Assembly (NCBI GenBank): GCA_019426215.1
Contig: CM033397.1
Location: forward strand, 31,188,480 to 31,252,479
Reading direction: 5' to 3'
DNA from: Buddleja alternifolia
Taxonomy: Eukaryota; Streptophyta; Magnoliopsida; Lamiales; Scrophulariaceae
DNA: 64,000 nt
Below are positions 1 through 9,126 of the stretch, piece after piece (position 1 is the first letter of the stretch; every line of letters starts with the position of its first letter). The notes below the pieces were generated by a model. It was not told the DNA's origin. It did no database searches and saw only the letters and a list, made by a program, of their open reading frames with translations. The position numbers and the translations under genes were made by a program.

Positions 1-34
1 ATTCAAGAAAATCTTCAAGAATTGGATCGACAAT

Positions 35-46
35 GCTCTGGTACCA
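35..46 (-). promoter_or_regulatory. Primer-binding site of a copia element
   Basis: On the minus strand this reads TGGTACCAGAGC, one base off the TGGTATCAGAGC complement of initiator-Met tRNA used by plant Ty1/copia elements. It directly follows an LTR end (CA). Reverse transcription of a minus-strand element would start here; its coding part lies left of the window. Confidence 0.75.
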
Positions 47-315
47 TGTTGAACTTCATGGAAGCCATGGACGAGAGAGAAAACGAGAGGAAAATTGGGG
101 AAGAATTTCAGATTTCTGTATTGATTGAAAAGTGTACTGTACAACTTCTAAAATGAGGTTACACTTGCTATTTATAGACAAACCCTTACCCACTAGATAT
201 TTTAGCTAACAAACTTAACTAATCTGGCTAATTACAAAATTACCACCATAACTAATTTAACAAACCGAGCTAACCTAACAGCTGTAATTACATCTTTGCC
301 CTTCTTCATTTAACA
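47..315 (-). repeat. 5' LTR of a truncated-by-window Ty1/copia element
   Basis: On the plus strand the segment starts TGTTGAA and ends TTTAACA, an imperfect TG...CA inverted end pair. It abuts the primer-binding site at 35-46. On the minus strand a TATAAATAG box lies at about 171-179, as expected for the LTR promoter. The length (~270 bp) is normal for copia. The other LTR and the target duplication are outside the window, so the outer boundary at 315 is an estimate. Confidence 0.65.
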
Positions 316-998
316 GGTAAACTACCTACAAATTCTAGTAAAGTCAGTAATAACTGCTGAAACATCAAATTACACAAATATACCAAGAATCCATGAACAA
401 AAGATAAGCAAACATTTAAGAGAGAACAACTCTAATCCAGAACCCGAACTCTCATTTGTGAGGCAATTAAAAGAATTAGCTACTTAAAGAAGCAAAATCG
501 AGATGTTTTGCCGTTGTCAACACACGTGTGCAGAAATTGGAGGCAAAAGTAGACGTCTTGTTGCTCCTACGGCAATGGGTGGAGATGGGGCGGCATTGAA
601 GGAGGGGAAAGATGCTTTGTATGTGTCAATGAGGCGGATAGTAGTTGTTGTGGACAGTACAAAGATGAAGAGTGAAAGAGGGAAAGGGAGTTAGGTAAGT
701 GACTAGAGCTTTTTTCAATTCAAAGCTTCTACTATACGTTCCGTGTTACACTTTCTATTATACGCATAGATGTGTGAAAAATGTATGCACTGGTGATTAA
801 GATACGTAGAGAGAAAATTATATAATATGGATAAAAATCAGAGATTTCTATCTCTACATCCTAACCGTCCGTATATACACTTGTCATGCACTTATGCGTG
901 TAACATGAAGTGTAACATATATATGTAACAGAAGATCCAGATTGGTTTTTAAGAGGGATAACTATTTCAAATTCAGAGAAGATGACACAATAGTAAAA
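316..998. other. Intergenic DNA, no supported gene
   Basis: Nothing recognisable. A 63-codon frame at 503-694 has no known motif, and the minus strand of the same stretch is equally open, so no gene is called. The part at 480-700 is richer in G and C than its surroundings and could be a gene fragment. Confidence 0.4.
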
Positions 999-1276
999 GA
1001 GTGTTTGGCTAAGCTTACAAACTTTTTAAAACATCTTATAAGATGTTTCAGAATTTATAAGCTCTTACAAAATGTTTGGTAAATTTTTTTAATGAAACAA
1101 CTTATAATCTCTTAAAATAAAATTTTAGCAGCTTATAAGCTCTTAAAAAATAAGTAATAAAATCTCAATTAATGTTTTAAGATCTTATAAGTTGAAGAAC
1201 TTATAAGCTCTAAAAATATTTTATAAGCATTAAGAGCTTATAAATTCTTTAAAATAAGTTTAACCAAACACCCTCT
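999..1276. mobile_element. MITE with GTGTTTGG terminal inverted repeats
   Basis: The left end reads GAGTGTTTGGCTAAGCTTA. The right end, reverse-complemented, reads GAGGGTGTTTGGTTAAACTTA. Between them are many CTTATAAG half-palindromes (paired 'cttataagctc' strings), so the element can fold on itself. It is non-coding and ~278 bp. Related sequence recurs near 29784 and 33370. The superfamily is not clear because I could not fix a target duplication. Confidence 0.65.
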
Positions 1277-1825
1277 AAATCTATTGATCAGGTCAAGATT
1301 GGGGCATTGACTTCTACGATATTTTAATATGTAATGTTATATTGTTCTATCACTGACCTTCATAATTTCAACCCCATAAAACAGTACAAAAAAATAAAAA
1401 TAAATAGTTGCCGCATCATGTAGAATCAGTCTAAAGTTTTTATAACGTTTTGGTACAACACTTTAGTATTATACCAATACATAATAGACACATGTCTATA
1501 AAAATTGTCGCACCATCATGTAAAAACAGTCTAAAATTTTTATAACAATTTAGTGTTACACCATACATTGTAGACACATGTCTATAAAAATTAACAGACA
1601 AATAAAAATTATAATTTATAGACATGTGTCTATTGTGTATTAGCACCACTGTGCCACACACTGCAACCGAAATCATAGACTGAAATAAAAATTAAACTAA
1701 AATAAAATTGACCTTTATCCGAGATAAGGAACTCCTGTTTCCTAGAGAATTTTAAAAAAATAATATAAAAATAAATCCAAATTAAGAAAATAATACACAA
1801 AAAAATAGGTATCAGTAAATAATAC

Positions 1826-1998
1826 ATTCCGCGCTTACGTGGCGCGGAATCAGCCCGATTCCGCGCCACGTAAGCGCGGAATAAATAAAAATATTTTTTT
1901 TTTAAATTTTCGGCCATTCCGCGCTTACGTGGCGCAGAATGGCCAAAATGTTTTTTTTTTTTATTTTAGTCATTCCGCGCCACGTGGGCGCGGAATGA
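1826..1998. repeat. CpG-rich palindrome cluster, left arm of the 4.35-kb element
   Basis: Four ~26-bp palindromes of the form ATTCCGCGC-TTACGTG-GCGCGGAAT (1826-1852, 1856-1880, 1917-1943, 1972-1998) sit in otherwise AT-rich sequence. Each can form a 9-bp-stem hairpin with an ACGT core in the loop. The core is often CACGTG, a G-box. The same motif recurs in the right arm and in both arms of the 6417-7892 element, which ties the two elements to one family. Confidence 0.85.
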
Positions 1999-2201
1999 GC
2001 AGGAAAAGCCTGCCACACCGCGTGGCCAGGCGAATTTTTTTTTTTTTTTTTTCTTTCTCTTTTTTCCTTCTTTCTTTCCTTCCTCTCTCCTTTCTTCCCC
2101 TCTCCTTTCTTTCCATTTTCACTCTCGGTTTTTCCTCCATCTTCACTTCACCATTTTCTTCATCTTCTTCAATATTTTTCAATCATTCTCAACAATTCAA
2201 G

Positions 2202-3016
2202 GTAAATTTTATATATTGTTACTATATAAAATATATAGAGCCATTATATTTTTAAATTTTTGTATGATTAATGAATTTAGGGTTTAAAAAATTCTCTTGT
2301 ATTTTTGTAGTGTAATTTCGAATTTGCTTATGAATTTGGGCAATTTTATTGTGTAATTTTTTCGAATTTATTGTGTAATTTCGGATTTGAGGTTTAGGTG
2401 TAATTTCGAAATTTTGTTGAATTTTATCAATTTAGTGTTTTAATTTGTGGAATTTTGTTGTGTAATTTTTCGAATTTGTTTGAAATTGATCAATTTAGGA
2501 ATTAAACTTGTGGAATTTTGTAATATAATTTTGAATTTATGGTTTAGGTTTAATTTTTGAATTTTTATGGAATTTATCAATTTAGGTTTAAAATTGTGAA
2601 ATTTTGTAGTGTAATTTCGAATTTATATGTATAATTTCAAATATTTAGGTGTAATTTGTACATCTAATTTGAATTTTTAGTTATACCTTGTATGTATGTA
2701 TGACGAATTTAGTTTTTAGGTATGTTTTGGTTTGAACTTTGATAGAAATTTTTGGTATAATTTTGGATTAAGTATATAATTTATATGTATGTAATTTCGG
2801 ATATTTAGGTATAATTTGTATTTATAATTTTGAATTTTTAGTGATATTTTGTATGTATAATATTGAATTTAGCATTTATGGTTTGAACTTTGATATAATT
2901 GTTAGTTTGTTATATCATGTTTAATATAAAAATATAATTTCATTTTTTGAACTATAGTTTGTACGTATTATTTGAATTTAGTGTTGATTTATGGTTTAAA
3001 TTTTGATATTATATAG
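2202..3016 (+). other. Probable 5'-UTR intron of the MuDR-like gene
   Basis: A donor (AAG|GTAAAT at 2202) and an acceptor (TATATAG at 3016, three bases before the start codon) delimit 815 nt of very AT-rich, T-biased DNA made of drifting 'gtgtaatttcgaattt' repeats. A long 5'-UTR intron is inferred from the matching donor in the right arm. There is no coding potential inside it. Confidence 0.6.
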
Positions 3017-3019
3017 AAA

Positions 3020-4070
3020 ATGTCGAGGGCGAACACAGTTAATGTTTTAATATACACGGATGGTGAAATTATTGAAGACTCAAATTCAGTGAGATATAGC
3101 ACTCGTCCAAGCATTAACATGAAAGTACGTCGTACGATCACATACGCTAAATTGCTGGAGAAGTTATACGCGAGAACAGGAACTGATCCGAATCATTTTT
3201 CATTAAAAGTAATTTTAAAATTTGAATTTGAAAAGAGAAATGTGATGAGGGAGAGGACAATGGAGATCAAAGACGATCAGACTTTAGCATATTTCTTGGA
3301 TCGTAATATTGTTGATGAATTCGTCGAGCTTTATATTGAGAAAGAACCAATTCAACATCAAGGTCAATACAGATCGTCGTTAACCCAAGTGACGTCATTA
3401 CAACCACCTCAAGTCATGTCGTATTTTACACAACCCACGGTTCCAGATTTAAATACGCAGACACAATCACATGTGTGGGAAAATCGTGAGTTTCAGGAAT
3501 TTTTTTCAAGTGGTGTGGGGAGTTCTACAATTCACAATTTGCATCAAGGTAATTTATTCTTATATTTACATTGTGTCATCATATTTATTACCAAATTTCA
3601 TATTTGTATAGATTATTTTTCTTTTATTTGCAGAATGTAAAACAATTTAACTTTTTGTGATTTGCATTTTTAGGTGCTTCTACAATGGGTAATGTGTTTG
3701 GGCGTTTTGAAACTGTACAAAATTCTCCTTACGTAAATCCTAATTTGAGGAATTTTGACATGCAAGCAGGTAATTATGAATATTCTAATAAGTTTCATAA
3801 TGGTTGAATTCCTTTGATTCGTGACTTGTTATTATTCTTATCTTTACATTTTGTGATAATATTTATATTTAATTGCAGGTCCGTCTACACAACATTCCCA
3901 TTTGATAAATCCTCATTCGAGGAATTTTGATATGCAAGCAGGTAATTATGAATCTACTAATAAGTTTCATAATGATTGTATTCCTTTAATTCGTGACTTG
4001 TTATTCTTTTTTTTTTTACATTTTGTGATAATATTTATATTTAATTGCAGGTCCGTCTACACAATATTAG
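3020..4070 (+). CDS. MuDR N-terminal-like protein, spliced, lacks transposase domain
   Basis: The exons read 3020-3548, 3674-3769, 3879-3941 and 4051-4070. All junctions are GT-AG, the frame stays open across them, and the stop is TAG at 4068-4070 (235 codons). Exon 1 starts MSRANTVNVLIYTDGEI and continues with a PB1-like/MuDR N-terminal pattern (about residues 1-110: 'YAKLLEKLY', 'FVELYIEKE'), as found in front of plant MULE transposases. The MULE DDE domain and SWIM finger that should follow are missing. Exons 3 and 4 begin the same way (GPSTQ) because an exon-intron unit was duplicated: 'RNFDMQAG' occurs twice. The gene converges on the mobile domain gene and overlaps it by 30 nt. Family assignment is from memory of domain patterns; splicing is inferred. 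Confidence 0.7.
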
Positions 4071-4071
4071 A
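3766..4071 (+). repeat. Tandem duplication of an exon-intron unit
   Basis: About 172 bp starting 'caggtaattatgaat' at 3767 is repeated at 3939, each copy covering a donor, an intron ending 'atatttaattgcag' and the start of an exon ('gtccgtctacacaa'). The introns are ~109 nt each. The second copy breaks off where the plant mobile domain sequence begins, near 4071. The duplication keeps the reading frame, since the duplicated exon is 63 nt. Confidence 0.85.
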
Positions 4072-4442
4072 GGTCGACCATCGACTGGAAGACCAAATAT
4101 TATAGCAATATCCTGAAGAGTAATCGTAGCCTCTCCAGTTATGAAATGAAATGTATTGGTCTCCGGTCGCCATCTCTCGACTAGCGCTGTTACAAGACCC
4201 ATATCATTTGTCCATGGCCCTAACTTATATACCCGATATAACCCCATGTGTTGCAATTTTAACAAAACTTGGTTATGTGGGGTCCTTCCATAAGCACTCT
4301 TAAAATATGAACTGTCCGCCCGTCTAGCACGGAACACGAAATCGTGGGACTCACTAACCCGTTCGGACATATGAATTGACTGTCCGGTCAACACACTAAC
4401 GTCTAGCGGGCCATATATATGATCAATAAACTCCTCCGCCAT
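4041..4442 (-). CDS. Plant mobile domain (PMD/MAIL-type) protein, truncated
   Basis: The 133-residue ORF carries the start of the plant mobile domain (PF10536 family, as in Arabidopsis MAIN/MAIL1 and many Mutator and gypsy elements). Diagnostic strings are 'WRPETNTFHF', 'GEATITLQDIAIIFGLPVDG' and the upstream 'LLKLQHMGLYRVYKLG'. Homology stops about residue 122, at the junction with the MuDR-like gene; the last ~10 residues are read-through. A full PMD is about three times longer, so this is the first part only. The ATG lies two bases after an acceptor (TGTAG) closing a 5'-UTR intron whose donor is at 5623. It is carried by, and presumably transcribed from, the right arm of the Mutator-like element. 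PMD proteins are linked to silencing of transposons and to genome stability in Arabidopsis; any role for this fragment is unknown. Confidence 0.75.
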   Translation of the reverse strand: MAEEFIDHIYGPLDVSVLTGQSIHMSERVSESHDFVFRARRADSSYFKSAYGRTPHNQVLLKLQHMGLYRVYKLGPWTNDMGLVTALVERWRPETNTFHFITGEATITLQDIAIIFGLPVDGRPLILCRRTCN

Positions 4443-4443
4443 C

Positions 4444-5623
4444 CTACATTGAAATAAAATAACAAATTATTTTCAATTAAAACGATACTTGAGCTAATTA
4501 GAATAATATAAATTAATATTTCATAAACTCAAACACATACATCACAAAAAAATAAAATTATGTGACAAAATTAATCTACACATCTATAATTTGAAATTAT
4601 ACCTAAAAGTTCAAGACTATACCTAAAAATTCAAGATTATACCTAAAATTTGATATTGAACGTACTAATTAAAAATTACACCTAAAATTGATATTATACC
4701 TCCTAAACCCTAAAGTATACATAAAAAATTTAATATTATAACTAATAATTTGACATTATATTTTAAAATTCAAAATTAAACCTTATATTTCTACCAATTT
4801 ACCGTGCACATGATAATTTAAAATTAGAGCTAAAAAATAAAAAATAAACAAATTAAATCAAAATTATACCAACAAATCGAAATTAGAGCTAAAGTATCAA
4901 AATTATACCAACAATTCAAAATTCAACTACAAAATTCCACAAATTTTAACCTCAATTGATGAATTCCACAACAATTCGAAATTAAACCTACACCCTAAAT
5001 TCAAAATTACACTACAAAATTCCACAAATTTAAACCTAAACTGATAAATTCCCCAAAAATTCGAAATTACACCTAAAACATAAATTCAAAATTACATTGC
5101 AAAATTCCAAAAATTTAATTCCTAAATTGATCAATTTCACAAAAATTCGCAATTACAAAACAAAATTCCATAAACTAAAACACTAAATTGATAAAATTCA
5201 ACAAAAATTCGAAATTACACCTAAAGCCCAAATCCGAATATACATAACAAATTCAAATTCGAAAAATTACACAAATTAAAACACTAAATTGATAAAATTC
5301 AACAAAAATTCGAAATTACACCTAAAGCCCAAATCCGAATATACATAACAAATTCAAATTCGAAAAATTACACAAATTAAAACACTAAATTGATAAAATT
5401 CAACAAAAATTTAAAATTACACCTAAAGCCTAAATCCGAAATTACACAATAAATTCGAAAAATTACACAAATTCATAAGCAAATTCGAAATTACTAAAAT
5501 CAAATTCGAAATTTACATAAAAATTCCATACAATTTTTGAAACCCTAAATTTATTAATTACACAAAAATTCAAAAATATAATGGTTCTATATATTTTATA
5601 AAGTAACAATATAGAAAACTTAC
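4444..5623 (-). other. Probable 5'-UTR intron of the mobile domain gene
   Basis: The minus-strand donor (CAAG|GTAAG at 5623) and acceptor (GTAG at 4444) bound 1180 nt of A-rich repeats ('acacctaaaattcgaaat' and drifted forms). This is the mirror image of the 815-nt segment in the left arm. No coding potential. Confidence 0.55.
5177..5479. repeat. Three 101-bp tandem repeats
   Basis: Units start 'aaaacactaaattgataaaa' at 5177, 5278 and 5379. The first two are nearly identical and the third is diverged at its end. They lie inside the right-arm intron of the Mutator-like element and lengthen it relative to the left arm. Confidence 0.85.
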
Positions 5624-5808
5624 CTTGAATTGTTGAGAATGATGAAAATTAAGTTGAAGAAAATGGTGAAGATGAAGAAGTGAAGTTGGTGAGAAAAACC
5701 GAGAGAGATGAAAAGAAAGAAGAAAGAAGAAAGGAGAAAGGAGAAAGGAGAAAGGAAAAAGGAAAAAGGAAAAAGGAAAAAGTAGCCTCGGGAGGAGGCC
5801 TTACTGCC

Positions 5809-6016
5809 ATTCCGCGCCACGTGAGCGCAGAATGGCAGGCGGTCAGTTGACTGCCTGCCATTCCGCGCTCACGTGGCGCGGAATGAGATTAATTTTAAAA
5901 AAAAAAAAAATTTTGGCCATTCCGTGCCACGTGAGCGCGGAATGGCCTTTAATTTAAAAAAAGTTTTTTGTATACCGCGCTGACGGCCGATTCCGCGCCA
6001 CGTCAGCGCGGAATGT
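5809..6016. repeat. CpG-rich palindrome cluster, right arm
   Basis: Palindromes at 5810-5836, 5859-5885, 5918-5944 and 5990-6016, plus a decayed half near 5972, share the ATTCCGCGC...GCGCGGAAT pattern and ACGT core of the left arm. Between them and the 5' exon is a purine-rich tract (5705-5783) mirroring the C/T-rich tract at 2034-2130. Confidence 0.85.
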
Positions 6017-6095
6017 GCTATTTTCTATACTCTAATTTTTTGTGTATTATTTTCTTAATTTCTATTTACTTTTGTATTATTTTTTTAAAATTCTC

Positions 6096-6405
6096 CAGAT
6101 TAACAGGGAATATTTAAACAATTATTAGATGGGCTGATGATAAATTCACTTTCTTCATTTTTGGTACATAAAAGTTTAGATAGGATTGACTTTTATCATC
6201 TATCAGGGTCAGGGCATATCTCCGAGATTATAAATTATTTATAGAGATACTTATAGATCGCCCACCAACACAGCCCTCACGTCGGCAGGGAGAATCTAGC
6301 TAACACACAATATTCTGTGGAGAAATGATCCTTCTTATCAACTGAGTCAATTTGTATTGGCGACAAATTAACTACTGAGGCCTACAATTGGATTGCAAAT
6401 ATATA
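6096..6405. other. Copy A spacer between two Mutator-like elements
   Basis: Ordinary non-coding DNA of the tandem duplication. Its ends match copy B at 12985-13049, but the middle (about 6143-6370) has no match there. No gene seen. Confidence 0.5.
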
Positions 6406-6416
6406 CCGGCACACCC
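6406..6416. repeat. Target site duplication, left (CCGGCACACCC)
   Basis: The 11 bases recur exactly at 7893-7903, flanking the 1.48-kb element. The uninterrupted site is present once in copy B at 13050-13059 as CCGGCACACC followed by the same downstream text. A 9-11-bp duplication is the Mutator signature. Confidence 0.9.
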
Positions 6417-6496
6417 GAGAATTTTAAAAAAATAATACAAAATTAAATCGAAATTAAGAAAATAATACACAAAAAAATAGTGCTCAGATAATAGCA

Positions 6497-6722
6497 CATT
6501 CCGTGCCACGTAAGCGCGGAATCTGCCAGATTCCGCGCCACGTCAGCGCGGAATAGAATATGTTTTTTTTTTTAAAATTAAAAGGCATTCCACGCCACGT
6601 CAGCGCAGAATGGCAGTCGGTCAACTGACCGACTAACATTCCGCGCTGCCCGAGCGCGGAATAGAGCAATTTTTATTTTTTTTAAATAAATTTGGCCCAT
6701 TCCGCGCTGACTCAGCGCGGAT
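6497..6722. repeat. CpG-rich palindrome cluster, left arm of the 1.48-kb element
   Basis: Five palindromes of the ATTCCGCGC...GCGCGGAAT family lie at about 6498-6521, 6529-6553, 6585-6611, 6638-6661 and 6698-6720. The loop sequence varies (ACGTAAG, ACGTCA, TGCCCGA, TGACTCA) while the CpG-rich arms are kept. Confidence 0.85.
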
Positions 6723-7610
6723 ATCGAAATGAATCAATTCTTATACCGTTACAAACTTTGTGAGTCAATCTATATTTTTAGTGTTGAAGTTGAAGCCTGA
6801 AAATGTACAAAAAATGTCGAAAAACCATCCCGAAGATGATGAAAAATATTTTTTTCCGAAAAATCCGTTCCATTTTAATATGTTGTATTTTTTCATCCGG
6901 ATATCGAAATGAATCAATTCTTACACCGTTACAAACTTTGTGAGTCAATCTACATTTTTTGTGTTGAAATCGAAGCCTGAAAATGTACAAAAAAGGTCAA
7001 AAAATCATCCCGAAGATGACGAAAAAAAATTTTTTCGGAAAAATCCGTTCCGTTTTAACACGTTGTATTTTTTCACTCGGATATTGAAATGAATCAATTC
7101 TCATACCGTTACAAACTTTGTGAGTCAATCTACATTTTTTGTGTTGAAGTCGAAGCCTGAAAATGTACAAAAAATGTCGAAAAATCATCCCGAAGACGAC
7201 AACAAAATATTTTTTTCTGAAAAATCCGTATGTGTCTTTTTTTACTTGTCATATTCCTTCACTAAGGTATCGAAATGAGTCTATTCTTGTGTGGTTACAA
7301 AGTTTATATGAAAATCTACAATTTATGTGTTCAAGTCAAAACTCAAAATTGAACGACAAAGGGAGAAAAATGAACCGGAAACATAGACAACGTTATTATT
7401 TTCTTTAAAAAATTACTCTAATGTGTCATTTTTTACTTGTTATATTTCTTCACTCGGGTATCGGAATGAGTCCATTCTTGTGTGGTTACAAAGTCTATAT
7501 GAAAGTCTACAATTTATATGTTCAAGTCAAAACTCAAAAATACACGAAAAAAGGAGAAAAATGAGCTGGAAATAAGGAAAAAAAACAAAAGATAAATAAC
7601 AAAAAATATA
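6719..7610. repeat. ~180-bp tandem array inside the 1.48-kb element
   Basis: Units begin 'atatcgaaatgaatcaattc' or a variant at 6721, 6901, 7081, about 7267 and about 7459, giving periods of 180, 180, ~186 and ~192. Each has 'gttacaaactttgtgagtca' and ends in 'ccgaaaaatccgt'-like text. The first three units are much closer to each other than to the last two. Unit size is close to a nucleosome repeat. Short frames in the array are shadows of the repeat. Confidence 0.9.
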
Positions 7611-7619
7611 TATATATTG

Positions 7620-7817
7620 GCCATTCCGCGCTGAGTCAGCGCGAAATGGGCCAAATTTATTTAAAAAAAATAAAAATTGCTCTATTCCGCGCTCGGGCAG
7701 CGCGGAATGTCAGTCGGTCAATTGACCGACTGCCATTCCGCGCTGACGTGGCGCGGAATGCCTTTTAATTTTTAAAAAAAATACATATTCTATTCCGCGC
7801 TTACGTGGCGCGGAATG
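7620..7817. repeat. CpG-rich palindrome cluster, right arm of the 1.48-kb element
   Basis: Palindromes at about 7622-7648, 7683-7709, 7734-7760 and 7792-7818 mirror the left arm in order and loop type (TGAGTCA, TCGGGCA, TGACGTG, TTACGTG). Confidence 0.85.
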
Positions 7818-7892
7818 TATTATTATCTGAACACTATTTTTTTGTGTATTATTTTCTTAATTTCGATTTAATTTTATATTATTTTTTTAACT

Positions 7893-7903
7893 CCGGCACA
7901 CCC
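7893..7903. repeat. Target site duplication, right (CCGGCACACCC)
   Basis: Exact copy of 6406-6416. Downstream text ('atgccctgctacatt') continues as in the empty site at 13050-13075. Confidence 0.9.
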
Positions 7904-8483
7904 ATGCCCTGCTACATTTTATTTGGACGCATTAACTGTCGAAAAGGAAACATCAATTCTTGGATACAGAAATGATCAATTACTTGGAATTTTCGAAGGA
8001 TGAGGATTTGTAAGATATCATATATTGTAATGGTACCATACCAAGTTTGTGTCTCGTACTGCGACAAAATATAATTACAATACAGGATGTAACACAAACT
8101 TAACAAATTGATGCTTATCAAAAAAAATAAAATTAATAAATTGATAAAACAAAAACAAGATTATATTAAGTTATTTAATTTGATGAAGTTTTCACTAATT
8201 GATCCTCTGATCTGCTGAAGTGCTCATGCGACCTAAACCATTTAACCGATCGAGGATTTTCATAATTTTGCATGCAACAAATACAAAGTACCGTAATCAT
8301 TTGAAAGCGAAAATATCTTTTTTAGTACTTTTTCATAAATTTTAAAATCCAAACATAGCCCGAGTCTACAAAGAGGGAAACTTTTTCCAAGCCTAATTAA
8401 AGTCTTGCATTTGTGGATAGATGTATTGCTAACTGTCATTGTTTTGCCACATCAAGAAAAAATAATGTAATCTATAGTTGATC
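7904..8483. other. Copy A spacer, no gene
   Basis: Aligns with 13060-13660 in copy B. Non-coding and AT-rich. A few indels separate the copies, for example an extra A-rich insertion in B near 13208. No gene seen. Confidence 0.5.
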
Positions 8484-8652
8484 GAAAACATTTTTATGTA
8501 CCGAATTTTGGATGTTATCTGTGCATATTGTGAATATGATTAATTCACATCGCTTATTTTATTTTTTTAAATTAAAAAATAAATAATGTGAATTAATCAT
8601 ATTCACAAGGTCCATAAGTAAAATTCAAAACTCAGTTTATACAAAAATTTTC
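8484..8652. mobile_element. Hairpin MITE, first of a pair
   Basis: A near-perfect inverted repeat of ~80 bp per arm: 'gaaaacatttttatgtaccg' at the left, with inner arms 'aatatgattaattcacat' and its complement separated by a short A/T loop. It is about 169 bp, non-coding, absent from copy B, and a diverged copy of the next MITE. Confidence 0.75.
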
Positions 8653-8706
8653 GGAATAATATGTAGTTAAAAAAAAAAAAACAATTTCAACTATTATGTG
8701 GAGTAG

Positions 8707-8875
8707 GAAAACATTTTTATAGATCGGGTCTTGGGCCTCATATGTGCACCTTGTGATTGTGATTAATCCACATCACTTATTTTATTTTTTTCACTTAAAA
8801 AATGAATGATGTGAATTAATCACATCTACAAAGTCCATAGGTGGACCTAAGACCCGGTTTATATAAGAATTTTAC
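8707..8875. mobile_element. Hairpin MITE, second of a pair
   Basis: Same family as 8484-8652 (shared start 'gaaaacatttttat' and inner 'gattaatycacatc') with better-kept ends: 'agatcgggtcttgggcc' at left against 'ggacctaagacccggttta' at right. About 169 bp and foldable end to end. The two copies lie only ~54 bp apart. Confidence 0.75.
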
Positions 8876-9126
8876 TGTGAAGTATGTTTATGTCCCAGGC
8901 TATCAGCTGATGATTTCATATTTTACATCCTAAAATTGAGTTTCATCTTCACAACTTAATTGCACATCAAATATATATGCATGTATATTGTATATTCCTG
9001 ATCATAGAACTGCACATAAAACAGTTTGAAAATATCAAAATGACCATAATCTCAGCATCACGTAGAATTTGTCCAGATTTTTTATATTATTTTGGTGTAA
9101 CGCTTTAGGAGAAAAATACAATTTTA

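Larger units (their letters stand above)
1745..6095. mobile_element. Composite Mutator-like element with two convergent genes
   Basis: Terminal inverted repeats start GAGAATTTTAAAAAAATAAT on both strands. The similarity continues for several hundred bases: past a set of CpG-rich palindromes and a C/T-rich tract, through a 5' untranslated exon, and to a matching splice donor (AATTCAAG|GTAA at 2201 and, on minus, 5624). The left arm drives a spliced MuDR-N-terminal-like gene (+) and the right arm a plant mobile domain gene (-); both end at the same point, about 4041-4070. No transposase catalytic domain or SWIM finger is present, so it is non-autonomous. The layout copies that of maize MuDR (mudrA/mudrB convergent under TIR promoters), but the second gene is different. 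No target duplication is clear, so the insertion is probably old. Confidence 0.85.
6417..7892. mobile_element. Non-autonomous Mutator-like element with long TIRs
   Basis: The left end GAGAATTTTAAAAAAATAAT and right end (reverse complement AGTTAAAAAAATAATATAAA) continue as near-identical inverted repeats for over 130 bp, including 'gaaattaagaaaataataca' and the first palindromes. The interior is five tandem ~180-bp units without a gene. It is flanked by an exact 11-bp target duplication, and the empty site survives in copy B. It therefore moved after the segmental duplication. Its ends and palindromes match the 4.35-kb element next to it, so it is a shorter member of that family. Confidence 0.92.
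1405..9040 (+). repeat. Tandem segmental duplication, copy A
   Basis: Unique-looking DNA at 1405-1744, 6096-6416, 7893-8483 and 8876-9040 is repeated in the same order in copy B (9041-15025). Shared landmarks are 'gagataaggaactc' (1716 / 12950), 'actgaggcctacaattgg' (6373 / 13016), 'gatatcatatattgtaatgg' (8011 / 13171) and 'gttgagtttcatcttcac'-like text (8930 / 14920). Copy A was then filled by two Mutator-like elements and two MITEs. It also has about 215 bp (6143-6370) that copy B lacks, bounded by short 'aaattMact' matches that suggest a microhomology deletion in B. Confidence 0.75.

Noticed and set aside
503..694. 63-codon plus-strand frame as a gene
   Set aside because: No motif, no promoter or splice context, and the opposite strand is just as open.
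1630..2182. Frames crossing the palindromes (peptides like ADSAPRKRGM)
   Set aside because: They are readings of the palindromic TIR repeats on both strands, recur at every palindrome cluster, and cover non-coding transposon ends.
6778..7408. Overlapping frames on both strands
   Set aside because: They repeat with the 180-bp array and reflect its composition, not coding.
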